A stretch of 64,000 nucleotides of DNA from Spirosoma sp. SC4-14 (GTDB lineage Bacteria; Bacteroidota; Bacteroidia; Cytophagales; Spirosomataceae): assembly GCF_037201965.1 (NCBI RefSeq), contig NZ_CP147518.1, positions 3,589,001 through 3,653,000 on the forward strand, in the 5' to 3' direction. Of the stretch, positions 26,079 to 35,337 are shown one piece after another. The notes under the pieces were generated by a model. The model searched no databases, was not told the DNA's origin, and saw nothing but the letters and a program-made list of their open reading frames with translations. The position numbers and the translations under genes are program-made. Numbering within the stretch: the first letter of the stretch is position 1; each line of letters opens with the position of its first letter.

Positions 26079-27866
26079 ATGCCTAAGAATACAATCTGGA
26101 TTAGTACACTTTTGACGCTGGTGGCTGGTTTGGGCAGCCTTATTGTTGGCGATTTTAGTTTGCCGCTTTCCGACGGTAATGATACTGATCAGTATGAATA
26201 TGTAGGTTATTTTTTCTGGAAGAATATCAGCCTCTGGCCTTATCCGCACCTCAATCTGATCAATACCCAGACCTTTTATCCATACGGTACGAATCAGGTT
26301 TTTCTGGACTGGGGTTTTGAGCGGGACTATTGGTATGCGCTCTGCTACCAGTGGTTTCATGGTGCCGGTCCGTATCTGCAATACTACTACGTATACAGCC
26401 TTATCGTAGCTGCTATAGGATCGTTTATTCTGATAGCTCCCCGCTTTGGGGCTATTAAAGCATTTGGGCTTGGGCTTGTGGTATCGGTATTCAACGTATA
26501 TGCCATCTGGAAATTTCCGGTTCACATGAACGTTTGCGTCGATCACTGGACGGTGCTGTGCATGGTGGCAACCTTTCGGATACTGCTTGATGTGGCGGAG
26601 CACAGGAATGTCTCGCTGGTATTCATACTGCTTTGGGGTTGGTTGCATGTGCAGGTGTTAAGTCAGGAACTGGCTTACGTAGCTGGCTTTGCGCTGACAC
26701 TCACAACGCTTACCGTACCGGTGCTGCTTGTGGTATTGATTCGCCGATTTCCGAAGGCTCAGACCTGGCCGACACTGATCCGCTCGTATCTGATTGAGCA
26801 GTTTGCCCAAAAACCTCACTGGATAGCTGTCAATTTTTTCCTGATTCTAATCAGTTGCTGGCTCTATTTGCCCTTAACGTTTCAGATTGCTTTTACGGCC
26901 TGGGAGTTTGATTTTGGTATTGTGCCCGAATTGCGGGCGTGGTCGCACCCGTTGCGCCTGCTGATTCCGCACCTGCCCGGTCTGCACACGTTCGCGTTCG
27001 ATTACAAGCCCTATCTGCACGATACGTTTGAAAGCTACGGCCAGGGCAGTCCGGGATTATATCTGGTCGTGCTGGCGGCTATTGGCTGGTGGCAGATTCG
27101 TCGGCGGGTAGCCGTTTGGCTACCGTTGGTGTTAATGCTGATCCTGTGTCTGCTCTACCATCCGGTAGTACTGCCGACGCTGAAACTGTTTCCGTGGTTT
27201 AGTTTTAACCGGCACGGTGGGCGGGCCAGTCTGGTATATCCGGTTTTGCTGGGACTATTGGCCTTATGGGTTTCGTGGCCGCGTCAATTATCGGTTCAGC
27301 TCCTGATGGGGTCACTATTCATACTGATGGGATTGGAGTGGTATACGGGCTATCGGCAGCGGCTTCGGATGCCAGTAAATCTGGCCTCTGAAAATTTACT
27401 GCTGTATTGTTCGAAAATTAAAAAGCAACCCGGAGAAGCGGTGTTCGATTGGCCTTTCTGTGTAGTTGGAGCCAATGGTGTTGGTGATCTGGAAGGGCTT
27501 TGCCCGTATTACGATCAGCAAAATGCTAATTTTACATTCCGGCGCTTTTACGATAAAAGCGTCGTCGGGCAGTATTTTGGTCGATTGCATCCCGACCAGA
27601 TCCAACCGTTTCTGCGCCATGGCTGGCCCCGGTTGTTGACACCCAAACGCTCATTTACTGAACAGGAATGGCAGTTTCTGACCCGTTTTTTTCAACAACA
27701 TAATTTTGCCGGTATAAATCTCTACCTCGATTTGTTAACTCCTGACCAGATTGGCGGCTTCTATGCTCATTTTGGCCAGCCCGTTGCCGAAACACGGTTC
27801 CCGGCGGCTGGTCGGGTTGTTTTTATCCCCCTTACGAAAAGTTTCAAAAAATTAAAACCAAATTGA
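26079..27866 (+). CDS. Multi-pass membrane protein, GT-C-like, function unknown
   Basis: 595 residues with about 10-11 hydrophobic segments, and a soluble C-terminal ~170 residues. The first periplasmic loop carries DGNDTDQYEYVGYFFWKN and an acidic pair after the first helix, the layout seen in GT-C glycosyltransferases that use lipid-linked sugar donors. No specific family is recognised. It may transfer a sugar or be an envelope polysaccharide protein. A hairpin follows it. Confidence 0.7.
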   Translation: MPKNTIWISTLLTLVAGLGSLIVGDFSLPLSDGNDTDQYEYVGYFFWKNISLWPYPHLNLINTQTFYPYGTNQVFLDWGFERDYWYALCYQWFHGAGPYLQYYYVYSLIVAAIGSFILIAPRFGAIKAFGLGLVVSVFNVYAIWKFPVHMNVCVDHWTVLCMVATFRILLDVAEHRNVSLVFILLWGWLHVQVLSQELAYVAGFALTLTTLTVPVLLVVLIRRFPKAQTWPTLIRSYLIEQFAQKPHWIAVNFFLILISCWLYLPLTFQIAFTAWEFDFGIVPELRAWSHPLRLLIPHLPGLHTFAFDYKPYLHDTFESYGQGSPGLYLVVLAAIGWWQIRRRVAVWLPLVLMLILCLLYHPVVLPTLKLFPWFSFNRHGGRASLVYPVLLGLLALWVSWPRQLSVQLLMGSLFILMGLEWYTGYRQRLRMPVNLASENLLLYCSKIKKQPGEAVFDWPFCVVGANGVGDLEGLCPYYDQQNANFTFRRFYDKSVVGQYFGRLHPDQIQPFLRHGWPRLLTPKRSFTEQEWQFLTRFFQQHNFAGINLYLDLLTPDQIGGFYAHFGQPVAETRFPAAGRVVFIPLTKSFKKLKPN

Positions 27867-27874
27867 CACGTTAA

Positions 27875-27919
27875 GCATTGGGAATGCGTACAGACAAATA
27901 CAGAACGCACTCCCAATGC
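27875..27919 (+). terminator. Hairpin after the membrane protein gene
   Basis: Arms 27875-27889 (GCATTGGGAATGCGT) and 27905-27919 pair at 14 of 15 positions around a 15-base loop, directly after the stop at 27866. There is no long T-run. Confidence 0.55.
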
Positions 27920-27968
27920 CGCATGAGTAAACCGTCTACGCAACTGACTAGTAACTACTATTTATTTC

Positions 27969-29162
27969 ATGCGACGTTTACTTCCGTTTGCAACGTTGAC
28001 CAACGTAGTGTTGATCGGGTTTAGCGTGTTTAGCTGCCAGACCAATAGCAGTGTCGACCCCAATGCCGTAGCTACCGACTGCCTCGTAAAAGCGTCATCG
28101 AACAATGGCGTGGCCATTGCCGGAGACTATATCATTACCTACCAGCCAGCGCAAGCGCTGCCCGTTGCTCCCGGTGCGCGGGTTGCGGCTGCCGAAGCTC
28201 TCGCCGAAAATCTGTTGGCAACGCATTTGGTGGCCAATGCCAATGCCGAAATTCTGGCCACCGGCGAACAGACCAGTTTTCTGGCGCATCTGACCGAAAC
28301 CGAATCAAAACGATTGACGCTAGACCCGTCGGTAATGCTGGTTGAACCCGACCGCATTGTGGCAATGTGCAGTTGTGTCGATGTGGCAACCACAACCACG
28401 CTGACCTGGAATGTGAAGCAAACGGGGTATGGTCGGGGTGATTTACAGGCCGATAAAACCGCCTGGATTATCGACACCGGTATTGATCTGGATCATCCGG
28501 ATCTGAATGTCGATGTGAGTCGGAGTAAATCGTTTATTAGCGGTACTACTTCGGCCGATGATGAAAATGGACACGGAACCCACGTTGCCGGTATTATTGG
28601 AGCGAAGAATAACAGCATTGGTGTCACCGGAATTGCGTCGGGGGCCACGCTGGTATCGCTGAGAGTGCTGGACGATGAGGGCGAAGGTCGGCTATCGGGA
28701 ATTATTCAGGCGGTAAACTATGTGTATCAGAACGGTAAAGCGGGCGATGTCGTCAATTTAAGTCTGGGTGGCGAAACGACCTCTACTTCGCTCGATCAGG
28801 CGATTTTGAAAGCCGCCAAAGCTGGAATTTTGTTTGCGATTGCAGCCGGAAACGATAGCAAAAGTGCCGATAGCTATTCGCCTGCCCATGTGAATAATGC
28901 CAATGTGTTTACGGTATCGGCCATGAATAGCGCCAATCAGTTCGCTTCGTTTTCTAATTATGGTAGTAGTGTCGATGTGTGTGCCTATGGCGTGAAAATT
29001 ACATCGACCTATAAAAATGGCACCTATGCAACCCTGAGTGGTACATCAATGGCGGCTCCTCACGTAGCCGGATTATTGTTGATACGAGGAAATAACCTAC
29101 CCACCCACGGAGCTGTTACGGGCGATCCCGACGGAACGCCTGATCCGATGGCCGGGGAATAA
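27969..29162 (+). CDS. S8-family serine peptidase (subtilase), lipoprotein
   Basis: 397 residues. A lipobox at FSC (C23) suggests outer or inner membrane anchoring. Residues ~50-130 resemble an inhibitor-I9-type propeptide. The catalytic triad is D169 (IIDTGID), H202 (NGHGTHVAG) and S360 (SGTSMAAPHVAG), with the oxyanion Asn in AAGND. Two Cys pairs (CSC at 134-136) may form a disulfide. It degrades proteins outside the cytoplasm. No secretion-domain (T9SS CTD) is visible at the short C-terminus. Confidence 0.93.
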   Translation: MRRLLPFATLTNVVLIGFSVFSCQTNSSVDPNAVATDCLVKASSNNGVAIAGDYIITYQPAQALPVAPGARVAAAEALAENLLATHLVANANAEILATGEQTSFLAHLTETESKRLTLDPSVMLVEPDRIVAMCSCVDVATTTTLTWNVKQTGYGRGDLQADKTAWIIDTGIDLDHPDLNVDVSRSKSFISGTTSADDENGHGTHVAGIIGAKNNSIGVTGIASGATLVSLRVLDDEGEGRLSGIIQAVNYVYQNGKAGDVVNLSLGGETTSTSLDQAILKAAKAGILFAIAAGNDSKSADSYSPAHVNNANVFTVSAMNSANQFASFSNYGSSVDVCAYGVKITSTYKNGTYATLSGTSMAAPHVAGLLLIRGNNLPTHGAVTGDPDGTPDPMAGE

Positions 29163-29183
29163 TCGCTTTGCTTTGGAAAGAAA

Positions 29184-29220
29184 AAACGCGGACAGTAGGT
29201 GTATTCTGGGGTTCGCGTTT
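29184..29220 (+). terminator. Terminator after the subtilase gene
   Basis: AAACGCGGAC (29184-29193) pairs with GTTCGCGTTT (29211-29220) with one mismatch, followed by GTTTTAT. It falls inside the upstream extension of the DUF819 frame, which argues against starting that gene at 29173. Confidence 0.65.
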
Positions 29221-29316
29221 GTTTTATCCCCCTTTTCTGAAGCGAGACAAGGCTATTTAAATGACCGAAGGCCATCGGGAGATGAGGTTAGTAGCCGAAA
29301 ATTTAGTAGATTAGGG

Positions 29317-30498
29317 TTGATTACTTCAACCTGCCTTGCTTTCACTGTGGCCGACTCAATCTTTATTCTCTTCGTTCTTTGTCTGAATGTAATTATCTGC
29401 GAATGGCTTATCAAAAAACCGGGTTTCCGACATATTGGAACGGCTTTGCTGGTAATTATTGTCACGGCCATTGAAGCTAATCTTCGTATTATCTCTGCCA
29501 CCGAAACGCCAGTCTACGAAGGTATTTTTAGCTATCTGGCTCCATTTTCGCTATTTCTGCTGTTGCTCAGTGTTAATCTGAAAGATTTGCGGCAGGCCGG
29601 TTTGCCCATGCTAACCATGTTCCTGATCGGGTCGGCTGGAACGCTGATTGGTGTTTTTATCAGCGTCTGGGCATTTTCGGCTCCGCAGACAGTCGGGAAA
29701 TTGTTTTATGCACTGGCTGGCATGTTTGCCGGTACTTACATAGGTGGAAGTATCAACTACCATGCGGTGGCCCTGCACTATAACATCTCGAAAGCGGGAA
29801 ATCTGTTTGTGGCGGCAACGGCGGCCGATAATATCATGACGGCTCTCTGGATGGTCGTTACCATCTTGTTCCCTCCTATGCTACAACGACGGTATCCTCG
29901 GTTGATCAATGCCCATAAACCCGCTGGGGCACCCACAACTGCCAATGCTATGGTCGATGATCCATTTGCCGATTCAGAAACCATAAATCCAAACGATCTG
30001 GCATCGTTGCTGGCGTTGGGATTTGGCGCAATTTTTCTATCGAAGATGCTGGCTGGTTTCATTCCTGCTATTCCTTTTGTGCTGATTCTGACAACAATAG
30101 CCCTGGCGCTTGCTCAGTTCCGGTTTATCAATAAACTGCGTGGTAGCCGATTGATAGGGTTGTTTGGCGTCTATATTTTTCTGGCGGTTATAGGAGCCTA
30201 TTGCGATGTGGCTGCATTGATTCGCGATGGTCAGTTAGCATTCATTCTCTTCGGCATGATTCTGCTGATGGTTTTTATTCATGCCGTCATTTTGTTTGGA
30301 GTCGGTGCTTTGTTACGTCAGGATTGGGCCGTACTGGCTATTGCATCGCAGGCAAACATCGGCGGAGGAACGTCTGCACTGGCTCTGGCAAAAAGCCTGA
30401 ACCGTCCTGATCTACAGCTTCCAGCCGTGCTGGTGGGTACGCTGGGCAATGCTATCGGAACGTATCTGGGCATTTTTGTGGCCGAAGCTCTGAAATAA
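29317..30498 (+). CDS. DUF819 family membrane protein
   Basis: 393 residues if the TTG at 29317 is used; the open frame continues to a TTG at 29173 but that part overlaps a terminator and lacks family features, and no in-frame ATG precedes the conserved region. DUF819 is recognisable from ITAIEANLR-like VTAIEANLRII, LFLLLLSVNLKDLRQAGLPML, AGMFAGTYIGGSINYHAVA and SQANIGGGTSALALAKSL. About 11 transmembrane helices; a putative transporter with unknown substrate. Confidence 0.88.
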   Translation: MITSTCLAFTVADSIFILFVLCLNVIICEWLIKKPGFRHIGTALLVIIVTAIEANLRIISATETPVYEGIFSYLAPFSLFLLLLSVNLKDLRQAGLPMLTMFLIGSAGTLIGVFISVWAFSAPQTVGKLFYALAGMFAGTYIGGSINYHAVALHYNISKAGNLFVAATAADNIMTALWMVVTILFPPMLQRRYPRLINAHKPAGAPTTANAMVDDPFADSETINPNDLASLLALGFGAIFLSKMLAGFIPAIPFVLILTTIALALAQFRFINKLRGSRLIGLFGVYIFLAVIGAYCDVAALIRDGQLAFILFGMILLMVFIHAVILFGVGALLRQDWAVLAIASQANIGGGTSALALAKSLNRPDLQLPAVLVGTLGNAIGTYLGIFVAEALK

Positions 30499-30500
30499 CA

Positions 30501-30567
30501 AAGCCTCCAACGGGTACCCGTTGGAGGCTTGTAGCGCTAAAAGGTTTCCAAAATCATTTAGCGCTAC
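30501..30567. terminator. Two adjacent palindromes at a convergent gene end
   Basis: 30501-30530 is a perfect 30-bp palindrome (AAGCCTCCAACGGGT and complement). 30531-30541 and 30557-30567 (GTAGCGCTAAA) form a second 11-bp stem. They sit between DUF819 and the GNAT-nitrilase gene, which converge, so they probably stop transcription in both directions. Confidence 0.75.
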
Positions 30568-30578
30568 GCTGTAACCGA

Positions 30579-32186
30579 CTACGAGTGATTGTCGGCCACT
30601 ACAACGACCGGCGCTACTGCTTCCGGGTCGTTGTCAGGCGACTCTTTTTTCTGTTTCAGGGCTTTTCGGCCTGCTTTTTTCAGCGTCACATCGTATAAAT
30701 CCGTCCGGCGATCCTTGAGTACCTGAACCGAGCCATGTTCGTGTAATTCTTTCAGCAGACTCAGGTCGATGTCGGCAATCAGCACCATTTCGGTGTTGGT
30801 AGTGGCCTCGGCTTTTACGGCATTTGTGGGGAACTGGAAATCAGATGGCGTAAATACCGCCGATTGTGCGTAGTTGATATCCATGTTGTGAACTTTGGGC
30901 AGGTTGCCCACGCAGCCCGAAATAGCAACATAACATTCGTTTTCGATGGCGCGGGCCTGGGCACAATGGCGTACACGTGAGTAGCCATTCTGGGTGTCGG
31001 TCAGAAACGGCACAAACAGAATCTGCATACCCTGCTGGGCCAGAATCCGGCTCAGTTCGGGAAATTCGACATCGTAACAGATGAGCATACCAATTTTACC
31101 ACAGTCGGTATCAAATGCCCGAATTTCGTAGCCACCCACCATGCCATAGTGTTTTACTTCATTGGGTGTGATGTGGATTTTACGATACTCTTCCCACGAA
31201 CCATCGCGACGACAGAGGTAAGCGACGTTGTAGAGTTTGCCATCCTCGTCGACCAGTGGCATACTGCCGCCCACGATATTGACATTGTAGGAAATTGCCA
31301 GTTCGCAGAGTTTTTCGCGGACGGGCTCCGTAAAGTCGGCGAGTTTTCGAATGGCTACTGGTTCGGGCAGGTCGTTGAAGTCGGCCATCAGTGGCGTATT
31401 GAAAAACTCAGGCAACACCATAAAGTCGGCCCGGTAATCGCTGACCGCATTGACGAAGAATTCGACCTGATCCAGAAACGACGTGAGATTCTTGAACAGA
31501 CGCATCTGCCACTGAATCACTCCCAGCCGGATAATGGAGTCGGTATGGGGTTTCTTATCTTTTTCAACAACGTAATAGATGTTGTTCCATTCCAGCAGCG
31601 TTGCGTATTCTTTCGACTCCGAATCGCCGGGCAGATACCCCCTCAGCACTTTCTTCACGTGGAAGTCATTAGAAAGCTGGAAGGTAAGCGTTGGGTCGTA
31701 GATTTCTTTTTGCTTCACCTTTGCAATGTACTCGCGGGGCGAAAGCTCGTCAGAAAATTTGTTGTAGTTCGGAATTCGTCCGCCAGCCAGAATCCCTTTT
31801 AAATTCAACTGTTCGCAGAGTTCCTTCCGGGCATCGTACAGGCGTCGCCCCAGCCGCAGGTCGCGGTAGTCGGGGTGCACGAATACTTCAATACCATAAA
31901 GATAATCACCCGTGTCGCTATGTGTTTTAAACGTATAGCCGCCGGTAATTTCAGCATAAGTATGATTGTCGCCAAAGAGATCGTATTGGATTCGAATGGC
32001 CAGCGCGCTGGCAACCACCTTCCCGTCGACTTCAACGCAGAATTGCCCTTCGGGAAAAATCGTAAGTAGCTTGTTAATTGAGCTTTTGGGCCAGTAGTCA
32101 CCGCCAATGCCACTATAGACCTCAATCATGGCTTCTTTGAGGTCGTGATAATCTTCTTTCTGTAAGTTTCTGGTTTGTATGTGCAT
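30579..32186 (-). CDS. GNAT N-acetyltransferase fused to carbon-nitrogen hydrolase
   Basis: 535 residues. The N-terminal ~200 form a GNAT fold (VFVHPDYRDLRLGRRLYDARKEL is the acetyl-CoA loop). The nitrilase domain starts near 217 (IIRLGVIQWQMRLF) and has the triad E260 (LPEFFNTPL), K336 (EEYRKIHIT) and C370 (MLICYDVEFPEL). The C-terminal ~40 residues are lysine-rich and likely disordered. This fusion is widespread and its substrate is uncertain; an amidated small molecule or acyl-polyamine is plausible. Cytoplasmic. Confidence 0.93.
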   Translation of the reverse strand: MHIQTRNLQKEDYHDLKEAMIEVYSGIGGDYWPKSSINKLLTIFPEGQFCVEVDGKVVASALAIRIQYDLFGDNHTYAEITGGYTFKTHSDTGDYLYGIEVFVHPDYRDLRLGRRLYDARKELCEQLNLKGILAGGRIPNYNKFSDELSPREYIAKVKQKEIYDPTLTFQLSNDFHVKKVLRGYLPGDSESKEYATLLEWNNIYYVVEKDKKPHTDSIIRLGVIQWQMRLFKNLTSFLDQVEFFVNAVSDYRADFMVLPEFFNTPLMADFNDLPEPVAIRKLADFTEPVREKLCELAISYNVNIVGGSMPLVDEDGKLYNVAYLCRRDGSWEEYRKIHITPNEVKHYGMVGGYEIRAFDTDCGKIGMLICYDVEFPELSRILAQQGMQILFVPFLTDTQNGYSRVRHCAQARAIENECYVAISGCVGNLPKVHNMDINYAQSAVFTPSDFQFPTNAVKAEATTNTEMVLIADIDLSLLKELHEHGSVQVLKDRRTDLYDVTLKKAGRKALKQKKESPDNDPEAVAPVVVVADNHS

Positions 32187-32321
32187 AAAAATCGGTCTGA
32201 ACCGGGATTTAGTTGATTTTATTGACCGACTTTGCTTTTGTTTGATTTCGCTTCTTTGAAGCGCTTTTATAGTTCAAAATCAAAGCCATTCCGCAAAATC
32301 CCATAAATCCTGGTTCAGACA

Positions 32322-33332
32322 TCATAATCGTTGGTCGATACTTTCCACCATTTCATCAGTCAGGTCCAGGTGCGTGACAAAGCGTACCAGATGTTTGCCA
32401 AATACTACGCTTCGGATTCCTTTGGATTCTAATTGAGCAACATAATCGGTAGCTAAGAGGTTTGCCGACAGCCTGAAAATTATGATATTGGTATCGATAG
32501 GCAGAATTTCTTCGATTTCCGGTAGCCGTTCGAGTAGTGCACCAATTTTTCGGGCGCGGGAATGGTCTATTTTTAAGCGGTCGATGTGATGGTCGAGAGC
32601 GTAGATACCCGCTGCTGCCAGAAAGCCAGCCTGTCGCCAGCCTCCTCCCATAAGCTTGCGGAACCGCCGGGCCTGCCGAATCATGTCGGCTTTTCCGAGC
32701 AGGAGCGACCCTACCGGACAGCCTAACCCCTTCGAGAGGCAAATACTGATCGAATCGAACAGATTACCATACGCTTGGGTTGGTTCGCCGGTTTCGACAA
32801 GGGCGTTGAAAAGCCGGGCACCGTCCAGGTGGAGAATCAGACCATATTCGTCACAAACCCGACGGATAGCTGCAATTTCAGGAACGGTATAGTAACAGCC
32901 ACCACCTTTATTGACGGTATTTTCGAGAACGACTAATCGGGATAGTGGCTTGTGCGGGTCCGATGGATTATAGATATGTTCCCGAATAAGGTCGGGGGTC
33001 AGTTTACCCCGCTCGCCATGGGCCAGGCTGGCCGATGCCAGCGCATTCACCGAAATACCCCCACCTTCATATTGATACACGTGCGAGAGGTAATCGCAGA
33101 TCACATCGTCGCCGGGGCGGGTATGAGTGCGGATGGCCAGTTGATTCGTCATAGTACCGGAGGTACAGAACAACGAAGCTTCCATGCCAAACATGGCTGC
33201 GGCTTTGGCTTCGAGGGCGTTAACAGTAGGGTCGTCGCCGAGAACATCATCGCCCAACTGGGCCGAAAACATAGCCTCGCGCATGGCGGGCGTGGGTTGA
33301 GTAACAGTGTCGCTGCGTAGGTCAATCGTCAT
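32322..33332 (-). CDS. Low-specificity L-threonine aldolase
   Basis: 336 residues of the PLP fold-type I beta-eliminating lyase family. The N-terminal MTIDLRSDTVTQPTPAMREAM is diagnostic and K201 in ICLSKGLGCPVGS binds PLP. H84 in YLSHVYQYEGGG stacks on the cofactor in relatives. It splits threonine or allo-threonine into glycine and acetaldehyde. Transcribed divergently from the inositol phosphatase-like gene across a 317-base gap. Confidence 0.95.
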   Translation of the reverse strand: MTIDLRSDTVTQPTPAMREAMFSAQLGDDVLGDDPTVNALEAKAAAMFGMEASLFCTSGTMTNQLAIRTHTRPGDDVICDYLSHVYQYEGGGISVNALASASLAHGERGKLTPDLIREHIYNPSDPHKPLSRLVVLENTVNKGGGCYYTVPEIAAIRRVCDEYGLILHLDGARLFNALVETGEPTQAYGNLFDSISICLSKGLGCPVGSLLLGKADMIRQARRFRKLMGGGWRQAGFLAAAGIYALDHHIDRLKIDHSRARKIGALLERLPEIEEILPIDTNIIIFRLSANLLATDYVAQLESKGIRSVVFGKHLVRFVTHLDLTDEMVESIDQRL

Positions 33333-33649
33333 ATAGCAAAGGTCGTACAGAATGGATTTGCGGACAATGACCGATGCCCGGATTTAACCCCATTTTATAG
33401 TTTTTAGCTTCGGAAAGAGGCCGAAAATAGTAGTTTTGTGAATCGACTAACCGCTACGGACAGGATGCCTGCCGAAAACAGGCAAGCCCTGTTAGCTGTT
33501 GACAGCTATTGGCCTCTGGACGAACACCGCGAATTTGCCATGCGTTTTATAAAGGCGAATGCATGAATACAGCCTGCGAGAAGTTTATACTGCCTCGACA
33601 TGGAGCCGAACTTCCGGCCAATGAATGACCATAATTAAACTTTCTTTTT
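33333..33649. other. Divergent intergenic region with a possible promoter and two tiny ORFs
   Basis: A TAGTTTTG -7-like box lies at 33431-33438 on the plus strand. From the GTG at 33438 a 42-codon frame runs to 33566 and overlaps, by ATGA, a 21-codon frame ending at 33628. Their joined sequence (LLAVDSYWPLDEHREFAMRFIKA) faintly recalls the start of some NUDIX hydrolases and may be a gene remnant. Nothing else is seen. Confidence 0.25.
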
Positions 33650-34450
33650 GTGACATACGACTTAGCAGACATTACCCGCGACATTTGCACGATTGCCACC
33701 GATGCTGGTACTTTTCTACTTCAGGAGCGAAACCGGTTTCAGCCTGAAGCTATTGAGTATAAAGGACTTAATAACCTGGTTTCTTACGTCGATAAAGAAA
33801 CGGAGAAACAACTGGTGAGCCGCTTACGCGATCTACTTCCCGAAGCTGGTTTTATAACCGAAGAAGGCACAACAGGGCAGGAAGCCGATCAGACGGCACT
33901 GAACTGGATAATTGACCCGCTCGATGGCACAACCAATTTTATTCATGGGTTGCCCGTTTTTTCGGTAAGTATCGGGCTGGCGCAGGGAAAAACGCCCATT
34001 GCCGGCGTCATTTATGATCCTAACCGCGACGAATGTTTTTCGGCCTGGCAGGGTGGAGGGGCTTATTGCAATGGAACAAAAATTTCGGTTTCGCCGGTCA
34101 TGCACCTTTCCGAAAGCCTGATTGCTACGGGCTTTCCCTACCGGATTTTTGATAAAATGCCAACCTATCTCCAGATTCTGGAAACACTCATCAAGCAATC
34201 GCATGGATTACGTCGGCTGGGGTCGGCGGCTATCGATCTGGCTTATGTAGCCTGTGGACGTTTTGAAGCGTTTTATGAATATAATCTTAATTCCTGGGAT
34301 ATGGCCGCTGGTGTGCTGCTGGTTCAGGAAGCGGGCGGAATCGTATCGGACTTCGAGGGCGGAAGCGAGTACCTCTTTCGGGGCGACATTATTGCCGGTT
34401 CGGGGATGCAACCTGAACTGTTAAACGTGATTCAGAAATATTGGGAATAA
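33650..34450 (+). CDS. Inositol monophosphatase family protein
   Basis: 266 residues from a GTG start at 33650. Metal-binding motifs are present: EEGT near residue 70, WIIDPLDGTTNFIHG near 88-102, and the C-terminal WDMAAGVLLVQEAGG. It is a Mg-dependent, Li-sensitive phosphatase acting on inositol 1-phosphate or related sugar phosphates. Family members also act on PAP or fructose 1,6-bisphosphate, and the sequence favours the IMPase/SuhB group. Confidence 0.93.
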   Translation: MTYDLADITRDICTIATDAGTFLLQERNRFQPEAIEYKGLNNLVSYVDKETEKQLVSRLRDLLPEAGFITEEGTTGQEADQTALNWIIDPLDGTTNFIHGLPVFSVSIGLAQGKTPIAGVIYDPNRDECFSAWQGGGAYCNGTKISVSPVMHLSESLIATGFPYRIFDKMPTYLQILETLIKQSHGLRRLGSAAIDLAYVACGRFEAFYEYNLNSWDMAAGVLLVQEAGGIVSDFEGGSEYLFRGDIIAGSGMQPELLNVIQKYWE

Positions 34451-34461
34451 TATTCGCTTTT

Positions 34462-34508
34462 CGGTTGCTCTGCTTATTGGCAGGCATTCAGCCCAGACGG
34501 AGCAACCG
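34462..34508. repeat. Snap-back repeat, GTTTACGGTTGCTC family (copy a)
   Basis: CGGTTGCTC at 34462-34470 pairs with GAGCAACCG at 34500-34508, followed by TAAACC. Related copies are at 37394, 43679 and 47286. Confidence 0.6.
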
Positions 34509-34529
34509 TAAACCAAAAACCGCAAGCAC

Positions 34530-35084
34530 ATGAACGATCAGGATTTATATTCGCTACGCTACCCGATTGGCGATTTTGCTTATGGTAGCGTGTTTACGCC
34601 CGAACAGACCCAGGCACACATCGCCGAAATTGCTGGGCTTCCAAAGAAACTGACCGAACTGATTGGGAAGTGGGGCGACGACCGGCTTGGTACTCCCTAT
34701 CGGCCTGAAGGCTGGACAGTTCGGCAGGTTGCCCACCATGTTGTTGATAGCCATATCAATGCCTACGTTCGGACAAAATTGGCTCTGACGGAAGAGAACC
34801 CAACAATTTCGCCTTATGGAGAAGGTGAATGGGCTAAACTGCCCGACTATCAGCTCGATGTAGCGCCATCGCTGGTTATTCTAAGTAATTTGCACCATCG
34901 ATGGGTGGCAGTACTAAATTCATTAACAGAACCGCAACTTCAGCGGACCTATTTTCATCCGGGATTGAAGCGTAGCTTTCCATTATCGGAAGTAATTGGG
35001 CTCTATGCCTGGCATGGCGAGCATCACTATCAGCATGTTTATCAACTGGCCATTCGGAACGGATGGCTCGGGAAAAATGTATAA
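34530..35084 (+). CDS. YfiT-type DinB-fold bacillithiol S-transferase
   Basis: 184 residues of the DinB_2/YfiT family: LRYPIGDF at the N-terminus, WTVRQVAHHVVDSHINAY with one metal-binding His, and the paired HGEHHYQHV near the C-terminus that completes the three-His site. Members transfer bacillithiol to electrophiles, which matches the use of bacillithiol by many Bacteroidota. Cytoplasmic; 79 bases after the phosphatase gene and probably independent. Confidence 0.9.
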   Translation: MNDQDLYSLRYPIGDFAYGSVFTPEQTQAHIAEIAGLPKKLTELIGKWGDDRLGTPYRPEGWTVRQVAHHVVDSHINAYVRTKLALTEENPTISPYGEGEWAKLPDYQLDVAPSLVILSNLHHRWVAVLNSLTEPQLQRTYFHPGLKRSFPLSEVIGLYAWHGEHHYQHVYQLAIRNGWLGKNV

Positions 35085-35146
35085 TAAAGTGACGGGTGAA
35101 GAATAGCCCCTTAGGCAATTAGTCTTCACTCGCCACAAACAAAGTC

Positions 35147-35302
35147 ATGCAGGAAATCATCATCATACTGGTTTTTATCGCTGCGATAGGGTATCTGGCG
35201 AGCCGGGCTTACCGGAGTTTTTCGAAAAAGCAGGCTGGCTGTGGCAAAGGATGCGGGTGTGCTGCTGACGTAAATCGGCCGGTAACCACTACCGCGAAAT
35301 GA
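35147..35302 (+). CDS. FeoB-associated Cys-rich membrane protein (small)
   Basis: 51 residues, too short for most gene tracks. One N-terminal transmembrane helix (QEIIIILVFIAAIGYLASRAY) is followed by a basic stretch and a cysteine cluster GCGKGCGCAA. This is the layout of the FeoB_associated family, which is often next to feoB and may bind iron or take part in Fe(II) uptake. No feoB is in the window. The start ATG follows a weak hairpin at 35097-35129. Confidence 0.8.
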   Translation: MQEIIIILVFIAAIGYLASRAYRSFSKKQAGCGKGCGCAADVNRPVTTTAK

Positions 35303-35337
35303 ATATCTATCGGCTGGCTTAACATTTTCCTGATCCG

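Noticed and set aside
25567..26115. 182-codon plus-strand frame over the start of leuS
   Set aside because: It covers leuS codons 1-90 antisense, including the HIGH motif, and has no recognisable features.
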